Source of the DNA: Kuafuiihalomonas sp039024635
GTDB lineage: Bacteria > Myxococcota > Kuafuiibacteriia > Kuafuiibacteriales > Kuafuiibacteriaceae
Length of the DNA: 64,000 bases
Assembly: GCA_039024635.1 (NCBI GenBank)
Contig: JBCCQA010000006.1
Span: forward strand, 132,210-196,209
Reading direction: 5' to 3'
The translations under genes were made by a program, and so were the position numbers. The notes under the pieces are model-generated. The model was given only the letters and a program-made list of their open reading frames with translations. It did not search any database and was not told the origin of the DNA. Below, one piece after another: positions 36,085 to 44,579 of the stretch (position 1 is its first letter; the number at the start of each line of letters is the position of its first letter).

Positions 36085-36936
36085 ATGAGCGAGTTTCAGC
36101 CCCTAGTCCTGGTCGTGGCCCTTGGCGCCGTCATCGCCGCCTTCTTCTTCTGGCGAAAGTCTCAGGCTATGGAGTCGGACCTCACCGACGCTCGGGGTGC
36201 GGCCGAGCAGGCCGACAAGGCCAAAAAGGAAGCCTTGGCGGAGACCAAGCGAAAGGCTGAGGAGCTGGACAAGGCCCGGAACCAAGCCCGGGAGTCGAAG
36301 AACAAGCTCGAGCGACTAAAGAAGGAGCGTCACGAGGCCAAGCAACAGGCTGCGCCCAAGGCCCAAGAAGACTTGCCCCAGGATCCGGGCGGGGCCTCGG
36401 CGGTGCGCATCGCCGACTCGGCCCTGGAAGCCTCCTTTCGAGAAAAGCGGACGGCCTACGAAAAGCGGATCGACGATCTGAAGAAGAGGGTGTCGGACCT
36501 GCAGGACAAGGAGCAGAAGCGCAAGGCGGAGACGGAGCGGGCCGCCCAGCGGCTCATGGCCCAAGCGGGCGCCGAAGAGGACGAGCTGTCGTCTGGGCCC
36601 GTCTCAGCGGAAGCTTCGGTCGAAGCGCTGACGCAACAGCTCCAGGCGCTTCAACGAGCCGCCACCCAACGTGAACGAGAGCTCTCAAGGTCCTTGAAGA
36701 AGGCCGAGAGCGACGCCCGCGCGGCTTCGCGCCGAGCATCCGGCCACCAGGCCAACTATCAGGTCATCAAGGGCCAGCTCGAAATGGTCGAAGACCGCCT
36801 CGCCGAGGTCCGTCGAAAGTACGAGGGTGCCAAGCGCCCGAGCGAGCTTCGGAATCTCCCCGAAGCGGAGGGCGAAGCGCCCGCCACGGAGCCGACGACG
36901 GCGGAGCCGGTGGCGGCGACCGAAGCCGAACCCTGA
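36085..36936 (+). CDS. Membrane-anchored coiled-coil protein, unknown function
   Basis: A 283-residue protein with one N-terminal membrane span (PLVLVVALGAVIAAFFFW, about residues 5-23) and then almost continuous charged coiled coil (KKEALAETKRKAEELDKARN and similar) to about residue 240, ending in a proline/alanine/glutamate-rich tail. Charge composition makes a cytoplasmic rod tied to the inner membrane likely. No conserved domain is recognised. It is divergent from the kinase gene; a functional link is possible but unsupported. Confidence 0.75.
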   Translation: MSEFQPLVLVVALGAVIAAFFFWRKSQAMESDLTDARGAAEQADKAKKEALAETKRKAEELDKARNQARESKNKLERLKKERHEAKQQAAPKAQEDLPQDPGGASAVRIADSALEASFREKRTAYEKRIDDLKKRVSDLQDKEQKRKAETERAAQRLMAQAGAEEDELSSGPVSAEASVEALTQQLQALQRAATQRERELSRSLKKAESDARAASRRASGHQANYQVIKGQLEMVEDRLAEVRRKYEGAKRPSELRNLPEAEGEAPATEPTTAEPVAATEAEP

Positions 36937-36987
36937 GAGCGAGCCGAAGCTGCAGACGCAAAGGTCTGTCCGGGCGCCTGTCGACCC

Positions 36988-37551
36988 TCAGGAGACGGGG
37001 CGGAAACGACGGCGGATGTTGCCGATGTGCCGAACGAAGATGAGGACAGCCATGGCGCTTGCAAGCGCGCGCTCGCCCGAACTGTGGGGCAGCCACCAGA
37101 CGTAGCCAACCAGGGTCGCCGCAGCGAGAAGGGAGCCAAAGCCCACCGCCCGCACTATCAGCAAACCCGCCAAGAAGGCGACGGTGGCCGCACCCAAGGC
37201 GGCCGGCGCCAAGACAGCAAAGACGCCCGCCGAAGTGGCGACGCCCTTTCCCCCTCGAAACCCGAGAAAGGGCGAGAAGACATGGCCGACGATCGCCGCG
37301 CCGCCGACAGCCGGGGCCCAAGCGGGCGCAGACTCCAAAGCCAACCAGCACGGAATCGCACCTTTGGCCGCGTCCAGGATCAGAACAAGGATGCCCCAAG
37401 CTCGGCCCACGACACGTCCCACGTTCGTAGCGCCGGTGTTTCCGCTCCCCGACTCCTGAATGTCGTGCCCGAGGGCCCTCGCAATCATGACCCCGAAGGG
37501 GAGACCGCCGGCCAAGTAGGCACCGACGACGAGGACGTACACCGGGAGCAC
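36988..37551 (-). CDS. plsY: Glycerol-3-phosphate acyltransferase
   Basis: PlsY transfers the acyl group of acyl-phosphate to glycerol-3-phosphate, the first membrane step of phospholipid synthesis. The 187-residue product has about five to six spans and all three family motifs: SGSGNTGATNVGR near residue 35, GHVFSPFLGFRGGKGVATS near 90, and HIGNIRRRF at the C-terminus. Start ATG 37549-37551. It follows the Yip1-like gene by 10 bases on the same strand. Confidence 0.94.
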   Translation of the reverse strand: MLPVYVLVVGAYLAGGLPFGVMIARALGHDIQESGSGNTGATNVGRVVGRAWGILVLILDAAKGAIPCWLALESAPAWAPAVGGAAIVGHVFSPFLGFRGGKGVATSAGVFAVLAPAALGAATVAFLAGLLIVRAVGFGSLLAAATLVGYVWWLPHSSGERALASAMAVLIFVRHIGNIRRRFRPVS

Positions 37552-37561
37552 CCCAGGATCG

Positions 37562-38176
37562 CTACGCCAGCAGGACGATCGGGAACAGACCGAGAATCCC
37601 CAAAGTGACGGCCAGGCAGGCCCCCGCCTCGAGGCGGGTCAGACCGCCACGCACGCGAAGCGCGACGACCAGGGCCCGAACGACCCCGGCCAGGCCCAGC
37701 AGCGGGCCGATGATGGGGAGCAAACCCAGGAGCATGGGGGTCGAGGCGAAGGCAATGAGCCGTAGGACGGACCTGGACCGAATGCGCCGAGCCCCGAAAG
37801 AGCTCCCGAGGGCGAAACTCATCCCGCCGAGGAAGGCCATGCCGAGGGCGACGAGGAAGGCCATCCCCAAGGTCAGCTCCAGCAAGACCAGCGGGGCCGA
37901 GATCGTGCTTCCGCTGGATACGGCGAGCAGGGTGCCGATGAGGCCGTGGACGAGCGCCGTTCCCAGCGCCCCGACCAGGGGGATCCAGCCTGCACCGTCC
38001 GGCTGATCGAGGGCGACCCGGCCGAAGAAAGGCCCGGGGCTTCGCATGACCTCCTTGAAGGTCATGAGCCAGCGCTGCCCAGGAGAGAGAAAGAGGTCGT
38101 CCCAGGGCACAGGCGGCAAAGGGACGAAGACCGGCTGACGGGGGTCGCGAGTGCGGGTGGAGGCGGGCGCGGTCAT
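37562..38176 (-). CDS. Yip1-like integral membrane protein
   Basis: A 204-residue protein with a polar N-terminus containing GQRWLMTFKEVMRSPGPFF, the phrase seen at the start of Yip1/YIP1-family domains, followed by about five hydrophobic spans and ending LGLFPIVLLA. The family is poorly characterised in bacteria. It precedes plsY by 10 bases and follows dinB by 75, so it probably shares a message with plsY. Confidence 0.72.
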   Translation of the reverse strand: MTAPASTRTRDPRQPVFVPLPPVPWDDLFLSPGQRWLMTFKEVMRSPGPFFGRVALDQPDGAGWIPLVGALGTALVHGLIGTLLAVSSGSTISAPLVLLELTLGMAFLVALGMAFLGGMSFALGSSFGARRIRSRSVLRLIAFASTPMLLGLLPIIGPLLGLAGVVRALVVALRVRGGLTRLEAGACLAVTLGILGLFPIVLLA

Positions 38177-38251
38177 TTCTCCAGGCTCGACCTTATCATC
38201 GGCCAGCCTCGGACCTTCTGGAGGCGGCGACCCAAAAACGCAGGCGGGACA

Positions 38252-39307
38252 TCATTCCCGGCCGAAGAGCGACAGCTGTTCGCCCGTACGAGGACTCAGG
38301 CCGCTTACCGATACGCCGAGGAGTCGGACGGGTCGACGGCCGGCCTCGGTATCCTCCAAGAGCCGAAGCGCCAGACGCGTGATCTCTGCCTCATCGCTGA
38401 CGTGGGCCTGGGTCCGAGAACGGGTCACGGTCTTGAAGTTGGCATAGCGGACCTTGAGCACAACGGTTCGCCCCTCCAAGCGCCGCTTGTGAAGAGCTGC
38501 GGCAACCTCCTGGGCCAAGCGCCGGATCACCGCCTCAATTTCGTCTCGTTGGCGCAGGTCCTTCGGGAAGGTCCGTTCGGCGCCCCGGCTCTTCGGAGCT
38601 CGATCGGGCACGACCGGCCTGTCGTCCTGTCCATGGGCCAGCTCCAAGAGGCCCGCCCCGTGGCGACCGAAGAGCTTGACCATCCCTTCGCCGCGGTCCC
38701 GAACGTCTCCGATGGTCTTTAGGCCGGCCTCTTCCAGGCGCTGCGCCGTCTTGGGTCCCACGCCCCAAAGTCGACGCACCGGCAGCTCAGTGAGTAGCTC
38801 CCGGACTTCGGAGGGCCGAACGACCACCAAGCCGTCGGGCTTATCCAGGTCGCTGGCCAGCTTGGCCACGAACTTGTTCGGCCCCACTCCGGCCGAAGCC
38901 GTCAGTCCGGTCTGCTCTCGAATCTGCCGCTTCAGCCGTCGAGCGATGCGCTCTGGCGCCTCGGACCGCTCGCTCACGTCGAGAAAGGCCTCGTCAAGGG
39001 AGAGGGGCTCGACGAGGTCCGTCACCTCTAGGAACAGCCGGCGGATGACCTTGCTGACCTCGGCGTACTTGGCGAAGTCAGGGGGAACGAAGACCGCTTC
39101 CGGGCATAGTCGGGCCGCCCGAGCGCAGGGCATGGCCGAACGTATTCCGTAGCCCCGGGCCTCGTAGGACGCCGCCGCTACCACGCCACGGCCCTCCGGT
39201 CGACCGCCGACCACCACTGGGCGCCCCTTCAGCTCCGGCCGGTCCCTCTGCTCCACCGACGCATAGAACGCGTCCATGTCCACGTGGATGATGGCCCGCT
39301 TGGACAC
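38252..39307 (-). CDS. dinB: DNA polymerase IV (Y-family, translesion)
   Basis: A 351-residue Y-family polymerase, exactly the length of E. coli Pol IV. The catalytic acids lie in IIHVDMDAFYASVEQR and in SLDEAFLDV; the steric and finger region YEARGYGIRSAMP is typical, followed by the thumb helix-hairpin-helix RLWGVGPKTAQRLEEAGL and the little finger. The C-terminal GEQLSLFGRE contains a beta-clamp-binding motif (QLSLF). GTG at 39305-39307 is preferred because the homologous N-terminus starts there; a TTG at 39337 lies inside the divergent fbp region. No LexA-like box is obvious in the 36-base gap to fbp. Confidence 0.95.
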   Translation of the reverse strand: MSKRAIIHVDMDAFYASVEQRDRPELKGRPVVVGGRPEGRGVVAAASYEARGYGIRSAMPCARAARLCPEAVFVPPDFAKYAEVSKVIRRLFLEVTDLVEPLSLDEAFLDVSERSEAPERIARRLKRQIREQTGLTASAGVGPNKFVAKLASDLDKPDGLVVVRPSEVRELLTELPVRRLWGVGPKTAQRLEEAGLKTIGDVRDRGEGMVKLFGRHGAGLLELAHGQDDRPVVPDRAPKSRGAERTFPKDLRQRDEIEAVIRRLAQEVAAALHKRRLEGRTVVLKVRYANFKTVTRSRTQAHVSDEAEITRLALRLLEDTEAGRRPVRLLGVSVSGLSPRTGEQLSLFGRE

Positions 39308-39343
39308 GGCCAGACAGGAAAGGCTCTTGCTTCGCAAAGCAAG

Positions 39344-40369
39344 ATGACCGAGCCGTGGAACGTGGCGTCGACGAAGAACTCAACCACCCTGACGCAACAC
39401 ATCCTCAGGAAGCAGACGCTCCATCCGGACGCCCGGGGTCAGCTGAGCGCCCTCCTGACCCAGATTGGCGTGGCCGGGAAACTGATTCAGGCCCAAGTCC
39501 GCCGGGCCGGATTGATAGAAATCTGGGGCAAGACCGGAGATACCAACGTTCAAGGTGAGTCGGTGCAGATCCTCGATCGGCTGGCCCAAGACGACCTCGT
39601 CGACGTACTTGGGCGCTCGGGCTGTGTGGCTGCGATGGCCTCCGAGGAGGAGCACGACATCATCGAGGTCCGACCCGACGACGCCGGCGACTACGTCGTC
39701 CTCTTCGACCCTCTCGACGGCTCTTCCAACATCGACTGCAACGTCAGCATTGGGACCATCTTCTCCATCTATCGTCGCAAGGATCCGAACGAGGTGTTCC
39801 GGACCGACGTCCTCCGTCCGGGCCGGGAGCAGGTGGCGGCAGGCTACATCGTCTATGGATCTTCAACCGTGCTGGTCTACTCCGACGGGAGCGGGGTCGA
39901 CTGCTTCACCCTCGACCCCGGGGCGGGGGAGTACTTCCTGACCCGAGCCAGAATCCGGATGCCGGAGAAGACTTCGGTCCTCTCTTTCAACGACTGCAAT
40001 CGCCCCTACTGGCCGGCCTGGGTCCAACCGCTGATCGACGAGGTGATTGGACGCAACGACGCCAACAAGCGAAGGGTGAGCGGCCGACACATCGGCTCTC
40101 TTGTCGCCGACTTCCACCGAAACCTCATCTACGGAGGCCTGTATCTGTATCCGGCCGACAGCCGGACGCCGAACGGAAAGCTCCGGGTGCTCTACGAGTG
40201 CAACCCCCTCGCCTTCATCGCCGAGGCGGCCGGGGGCGCTGCCTCGGACGGGACCCAACGGATCCTCGACATCGAACCGAAGGGCCTGCACGACCGGACC
40301 GGCCTCATCATCGGCCCCAAGGCCGACGTCGAGCTGGCCGAACGCCTGGTTCGGCAGGCTCGTGCTTGA
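39344..40369 (+). CDS. fbp: Fructose-1,6-bisphosphatase class I
   Basis: A 341-residue metal-dependent sugar phosphatase that converts fructose-1,6-bisphosphate to fructose-6-phosphate in gluconeogenesis. Hallmarks: ASEEEHDI with metal glutamates, LFDPLDGSSNIDCN, and the substrate-binding RHIGSLVADFHRNL and YECNPLAFIAEAAGG. ATG at 39344-39346 begins MTEPWN; an upstream frame extends to 39284 but overlaps dinB. The 3' end overlaps mutH by eight bases. Confidence 0.95.
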   Translation: MTEPWNVASTKNSTTLTQHILRKQTLHPDARGQLSALLTQIGVAGKLIQAQVRRAGLIEIWGKTGDTNVQGESVQILDRLAQDDLVDVLGRSGCVAAMASEEEHDIIEVRPDDAGDYVVLFDPLDGSSNIDCNVSIGTIFSIYRRKDPNEVFRTDVLRPGREQVAAGYIVYGSSTVLVYSDGSGVDCFTLDPGAGEYFLTRARIRMPEKTSVLSFNDCNRPYWPAWVQPLIDEVIGRNDANKRRVSGRHIGSLVADFHRNLIYGGLYLYPADSRTPNGKLRVLYECNPLAFIAEAAGGAASDGTQRILDIEPKGLHDRTGLIIGPKADVELAERLVRQARA

Positions 40370-41015
40370 GCTAGGGGTCCCACCGAGGAGCGAAGCCGAG
40401 CTCATGGCCCGGGCCGATGCCTTGGCCTCGATGCCCCTGAGCGTCCTGGCGGATCTGCTGGGTCGGCGGCTCCCGCGAGACACGACCCGAGACAAAGGCT
40501 TCGTGGGCACCCTTGTGGAGCAGGCCTTGGGCGCCACGGCCGAGAACCGCTCGGTGCCCGACTTCGAACGCCTGGGCGTGGAGCTGAAGACCGTTCCCGT
40601 ACAGGCCGAGCGTCCCAAGGAATCCACGTTCGTTTGCACGGCCACGCCGAGAGAAGCGGAAACCCGAAGCTGGGCCGACTCCGCCCTACACCACAAGACA
40701 CGTCGAATCCTGTGGGTCCCAGTGGAAGCCGACCCGCAGCTTCCGCTCGGCGTGAGGCGACTGGGGGCCCCCCTTCTTTGGAGCCCCAGCGCTGAGCAGG
40801 ATCAGCAGATTGAGGAGGACTGGACCCAACTGGCCAAGGGTTCCTGGCAACAGCTCAGCGCTAGGGAAGGGGTACTCGTTCAGCTACGCCCCAAAGCGGC
40901 CCACGGCCGGATCCGGCGGGCCGACGACGAAGTACCTCGCGCTTGGTACTTCCGTCGGCGCTTCGTGATGGCCCTGTTCGAGGCGGCCTTCCTGGAGCAC
41001 AGTCCCGAGCCGTGA
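40362..41015 (+). CDS. mutH: MutH-type DNA mismatch-repair endonuclease
   Basis: A 217-residue protein that aligns along its length with E. coli MutH (229 residues), which nicks the unmethylated strand at hemimethylated GATC. Matching phrases are RDKGFVGTLVEQALGATAEN, the active site PDFERLGVELKTVPV with D67, E74 and K76 in the E. coli spacing (D70, E77, K79), PKESTFVC, KTRRILWVPVE, GAPLLWSPSAEQ and LQLRPKAAHGR. GTG at 40362-40364 gives an N-terminus that matches MutH (PPRSEAELMARADAL). It overlaps fbp by eight bases. MutH is mainly gammaproteobacterial; whether a Dam methylase exists in this genome is unknown. Confidence 0.9.
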   Translation: MLELGVPPRSEAELMARADALASMPLSVLADLLGRRLPRDTTRDKGFVGTLVEQALGATAENRSVPDFERLGVELKTVPVQAERPKESTFVCTATPREAETRSWADSALHHKTRRILWVPVEADPQLPLGVRRLGAPLLWSPSAEQDQQIEEDWTQLAKGSWQQLSAREGVLVQLRPKAAHGRIRRADDEVPRAWYFRRRFVMALFEAAFLEHSPEP

Positions 41016-41048
41016 CCTGACGTCAGCCTCGTGTTTTCATAGGGCTGG

Positions 41049-42128
41049 ATGTCTTCGCGTCGCGTCGTCCTCAAGGTCCGAGCAGAAGCGGGCTGCCCTC
41101 TCTTTCAGGCCGGGGACCACATGGTGCTGGACCTGCCGGGCGTCGACGTCGGCGCCTCGGCCGGAATCTGCGCCCTCACGATCGGAAAGTTCTTGTCCGA
41201 AACGGACGCCGGCGCCTGCGAGTCCACGCTGTCTCCCTTGGCGAAAGGTGAGTTCCGCTGCCCCCGGGCCAAGATGCCCGTCATCTTCGACGTCGAAGCC
41301 GTACCTGAGAAGAACGAGCCCGACATCAGAGTAAGCAACCTGCGGGAGGACATTCCCGCCGCCGTGAAGCACCTGCGCAGCATCCCCATTTTTCGAGCTC
41401 TCCCCGCCACCTTCCTTGCCCAGTTGGCCCACCGCATTCGCGTCGAGGAGTACGGCATGGGTCAGACCGTCCTTCAGAAAGGCCACTTGGCCCCCGCGTT
41501 CTTCGTGGTCGTCTCCGGTAGCGCCGAGGTGGTCGCCTTTGCCGAAGAGGAAGTCTCGGCCGTGGTCCGGGCCCTGAAGGAGAAGGACTGCTTCGGCGAG
41601 ATGTCGCTACTCACCGGTGCGCCCGCGGCCGCCAGCGTCATCTCTACTTCTGATCTCCGGGTCTATTCCATCTCCAAGGAAGACTTCGACCAGATGCTGC
41701 GCGAAAACCCATTCATGGCCAGCCGATTCACCCGGCTGATGGCTTCCCGACTGCTCGCCGCCAACTTCCTCCTCGTGAAGGAAGGATCAAAGTCCTTCTC
41801 GGGCAAGCTGTCGGTCATGAGTCTGCCGACCGTGGTCCAGGTCCTGAGCGAATCGAGCCGTTCTGGAACCCTGATCATGGAGACTTACGACGGCAAGAAG
41901 GGGAAGATCGGCTTCTCGGAGGGGCGCATCTACGAATCGAGCGTTGGCGCCTTGGAAGGAGAAGAGGCCTTCTATGAGCTGCTGCGCTGGCGAAACGGAG
42001 ACTTCTGGCTCGACCCGCGGGCCGTGCCGGCCGAGGACCTCATCAAGACCGGTGTGATGGGCCTGATGCTGGAGGGGATGCGCCGCATGGACGAGTCCGC
42101 CCGCGCCGGTCTCGGCGCCATGTCGTGA
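41049..42128 (+). CDS. Three-domain regulator: TIGR04076-like, cyclic-nucleotide-binding and DUF4388 domains
   Basis: Residues 1-85 (VVLKVRAEAGCPLFQAGDHM, ICALTIGKFL, CPRAKMPVIFDVE) resemble the small TIGR04076 family. Residues ~105-240 are a CRP/Fnr-type cNMP-binding barrel (IPIFRALPATFLAQLAHRI, KDCFGEMSLLTGAPAAASV) but lack the canonical RTA arginine-threonine phosphate contact. Residues ~255-350 are a DUF4388/PatA-like domain (SFSGKLSVMSLPTVVQVLSE, GKIGFSEGRIY, NGDFWL). There is no helix-turn-helix, so it is probably a protein-interaction sensor rather than a transcription factor. It sits 33 bases after mutH and overlaps the following deaminase-like gene (GTGA). Confidence 0.82.
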   Translation: MSSRRVVLKVRAEAGCPLFQAGDHMVLDLPGVDVGASAGICALTIGKFLSETDAGACESTLSPLAKGEFRCPRAKMPVIFDVEAVPEKNEPDIRVSNLREDIPAAVKHLRSIPIFRALPATFLAQLAHRIRVEEYGMGQTVLQKGHLAPAFFVVVSGSAEVVAFAEEEVSAVVRALKEKDCFGEMSLLTGAPAAASVISTSDLRVYSISKEDFDQMLRENPFMASRFTRLMASRLLAANFLLVKEGSKSFSGKLSVMSLPTVVQVLSESSRSGTLIMETYDGKKGKIGFSEGRIYESSVGALEGEEAFYELLRWRNGDFWLDPRAVPAEDLIKTGVMGLMLEGMRRMDESARAGLGAMS

Positions 42129-43054
42129 AACCGCCTCGCTTGAAGCTCGCTCGGCGACCAACCCCCCTCGAACCCTTCCCCCTGGACGGCGAACGGACCG
42201 TACTGATCAAGCGGGACGACCTCACCGGCGTCGGGCTGAGCGGCAACAAAGTGCGCAAACTCGACTACCTGCTGGCCGAGGCCCAGGGTGTGCGCCGGGT
42301 CGTGACTTGTGGAGGCGTCAACTCTAATCACGCTCGAGCCACCGCCATCGCTTGCGCTCAACTCGGCCTGAAGTGTCGGCTCGTCCTTCGGGGAGAAGAC
42401 CGAAGGCCGCCCACCGGCAACCTTCTCCTCAGCCGCTACGTCGGGGCCGACGTTCGCTTCATCAGCCCCGACGAGTGGAAGAACGTCGACGCCATCATGG
42501 CGGAAGAGGCAGGCGAGGATGCCTACGTCATTCCCGAAGGGGGTTCCAATGGTCTGGGATGCCTTGGCTACGTCGACGCGGCCGTGGAGATACTCGATGT
42601 GCTGGGGACGCGGCTGAGCCGCGTGGTCCACGCCGTGGGGAGTGGCGGCACGACGGCCGGCCTGGCCCTGGGCATGGCCAGGGCCAGAAGAGACGACGTC
42701 GAGGTGCTGGGTGTCTGCGTATGCGACGATGCGGCCTACTTCGACCGACGCATTCGCACCATCCTGGACGACGCCCTGAGCCGAGGCTTGGCCACCGAAG
42801 CCGAAGTGAAGGCGGCTCGCTGGCGCATCGAAGAGAACTTCGTGGGACCGGGCTATGCCCAGACCGACGAGACGGCCATGGTCGAGCTACGCGGGCTGGC
42901 CCGGCGGGGGCTGATCTTGGACCCGGTCTACTCGGGCAAGGCTTTCCGCGCCCTGTCCACTTTGCCGGGCGTCGAGGGCGACACCGTCTTCATCCACACG
43001 GGCGGCATCTTCGAGCTGTTCGCCTTTGCCGACCGAATCGAAGGGTCCTCATAG
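42125..43054 (+). CDS. PLP-dependent ACC deaminase/D-cysteine desulfhydrase family protein
   Basis: A 309-residue fold-type-II PLP enzyme. The PLP lysine is in LSGNKVRKLDYLL, the substrate carboxylate loop in CGGVNSNHARATA, and the phosphate-binding loop in GSGGTTAGLALG. These match the group of 1-aminocyclopropane-1-carboxylate deaminases and D-cysteine desulfhydrases; most bacterial members far from plants act on D-cysteine or related D-amino acids, producing pyruvate, ammonia and sulfide. GTG at 42125-42127 overlaps the upstream stop by four bases. Substrate not resolved. Confidence 0.88.
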   Translation: MKPPRLKLARRPTPLEPFPLDGERTVLIKRDDLTGVGLSGNKVRKLDYLLAEAQGVRRVVTCGGVNSNHARATAIACAQLGLKCRLVLRGEDRRPPTGNLLLSRYVGADVRFISPDEWKNVDAIMAEEAGEDAYVIPEGGSNGLGCLGYVDAAVEILDVLGTRLSRVVHAVGSGGTTAGLALGMARARRDDVEVLGVCVCDDAAYFDRRIRTILDDALSRGLATEAEVKAARWRIEENFVGPGYAQTDETAMVELRGLARRGLILDPVYSGKAFRALSTLPGVEGDTVFIHTGGIFELFAFADRIEGSS

Positions 43055-43945
43055 CGAAGGCGTCAAGGCCGTGAGAAGGGCATCGAGACTGGTCTTGCCC
43101 CAGGCAAAGCCTCGCTGACCCTTTAGACCGGGCACCCGACGCAGATCGATGCCCTTCGGTCCTTCGTCGTGAAAAGTAGCGACGGTGAAATGACCCTTCT
43201 CGTCGATGGCCGCGACCCGAGCCCGCTTCTCCATTTCACGAAGCAGGAACTTCTTGTCCGACTTTTCGACGTTCTTATTCAGCTCCAGGAGAAGAAGCTC
43301 GGGATGGGGCCGAGTCAGCCCTTCGAAGTAGGTGTCACGTAGCCGCTCTTGCCGCTGGACCTGGCCTTGGGCCAGCCCCTCCAGCTGGTCGCGCAGAGCC
43401 GGCGGCTCCTTTCCGTCCACCAGGCTTCGAACGATGGAGAAAAGCAGATCGATGTACTGGGCGCTTCGTAGTCGCACGGAAGCTTCGTCCATGGCCCACG
43501 CCAGTCGACGGCCGCGCTCGGACACCTCGAAGCCGTGTCCAGGCGCATCGGCCCAACGGGCGTCCTCGTCCGCCTCTTCGTAGGGAGGATGGCCCTTCAG
43601 CAGGAACTTGGCCGCCGCAACGCAGCCGTCGAAGTCGGCGTGGGCCCATAGATGCTCGACCGGCTGGGCGCGCTCACAGATCTCCAGGTCCACGAGCTGA
43701 GGACAGGCTCTGGCCACGACCTTGGGAACGAGACGAAAGCGTGGATCGTCCTGGTAGCGGGGCCAAACTTCGTGATCGTGATGATCGATCCACATCGAGA
43801 GGCGATCGCCCATGGCCTCGATGAAGGGCTGCGTGACCCGCTGGAAGGCATCGCCGTTCGCGAAAGCGAGGTCAACCAGGGCGATGCGCCCCTTCTCGGG
43901 TAGTTCGGGGAGTTCCTGGGGACGGGCGACGAACCGCAGCTTCAC
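43049..43945 (-). CDS. DHH-superfamily-like putative phosphoesterase
   Basis: A 298-residue protein with two features of the DHH/RecJ phosphoesterase superfamily: IALVDLAFANGD followed by MWIDHHDHEVWP (the DHH motif), and HADFDGCVAAAKFLL (the HxDxDG motif). The C-terminal part RVAAIDEKGHFTVATF and RGFAWGKTSLDALLTAL resembles the substrate-binding DHHA1-like region. It might cleave small nucleotides or ssDNA. Start is GTG at 43943-43945, with no clear ribosome site. The last six bases overlap the convergent deaminase gene. Confidence 0.65.
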   Translation of the reverse strand: MKLRFVARPQELPELPEKGRIALVDLAFANGDAFQRVTQPFIEAMGDRLSMWIDHHDHEVWPRYQDDPRFRLVPKVVARACPQLVDLEICERAQPVEHLWAHADFDGCVAAAKFLLKGHPPYEEADEDARWADAPGHGFEVSERGRRLAWAMDEASVRLRSAQYIDLLFSIVRSLVDGKEPPALRDQLEGLAQGQVQRQERLRDTYFEGLTRPHPELLLLELNKNVEKSDKKFLLREMEKRARVAAIDEKGHFTVATFHDEGPKGIDLRRVPGLKGQRGFAWGKTSLDALLTALTPSL

Positions 43946-44023
43946 TGCCGCTAGGTTCGCCTGACGGGCGGCGATTGAGAAGCAGAGCTTGTCTTCTGAG
44001 GTCTGGGCGCTTCAGATCACGGA

Positions 44024-44572
44024 ATGGTGAAGTGGCTGCGATTGGTCGGGATCAGCGTGGGTTTGATTCTCGGTGTCCTCGTCATCCTCTTCCTGGCCTA
44101 CTTCTTGCCGTCGGCCAAGAAGGTCGTGATCACCGGGACCGAGGTCAAACGAATGGACGTGCGCCCGACGCCCGAAGCTGGTTCAGCGACCCGAGACGTT
44201 CGCTACATCGTGACGCGAACCTTGGAAGGCAACACCTTGGTCTTTCGAAACGAAGACACAGGCTGGGGCTGGCCGCCCTACTTCAAGTTCGATAGCGGCG
44301 ACTTGATGGGGGAGGCCGTCAACCTGAAGGGCGAACAAGCGGATGCCGTGGTCTTGATCCGCTACTACGGCTGGCGCTTCAGCTTCCTGGACCAGTACCC
44401 AAACGTCCTCTCATTGCGACTGGTGGCCCCTGACCACGTCTACGTGCCGAGGGTCGCCATATCGGTCCTGGTCGTCCTTCTCGGCTTGGGCGCTTATCTC
44501 GCTTTCGTTCTCTGGCGGGCCCGACGGCGGTGGCGCGCCAAACGAGCGGCCAAGAAGGCTGCGGAAAGCTAG
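44024..44572 (+). CDS. DUF1523-family membrane protein
   Basis: A 182-residue protein with an N-terminal span (LVGISVGLILGVLVILFLAY), a periplasmic ~110-residue domain and a second span (ISVLVVLLGLGAYLAFVLW) before a basic cytoplasmic tail. The domain carries the DUF1523 pattern: ITGTEVKRMD, TLVFRNEDTGWGWPPYFKFD, then YYGWRFSFLDQYPNVLSLRL. Function of the family is not known. It stands alone between two minus-strand genes. Confidence 0.85.
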   Translation: MVKWLRLVGISVGLILGVLVILFLAYFLPSAKKVVITGTEVKRMDVRPTPEAGSATRDVRYIVTRTLEGNTLVFRNEDTGWGWPPYFKFDSGDLMGEAVNLKGEQADAVVLIRYYGWRFSFLDQYPNVLSLRLVAPDHVYVPRVAISVLVVLLGLGAYLAFVLWRARRRWRAKRAAKKAAES

Positions 44573-44579
44573 GGGTGTC

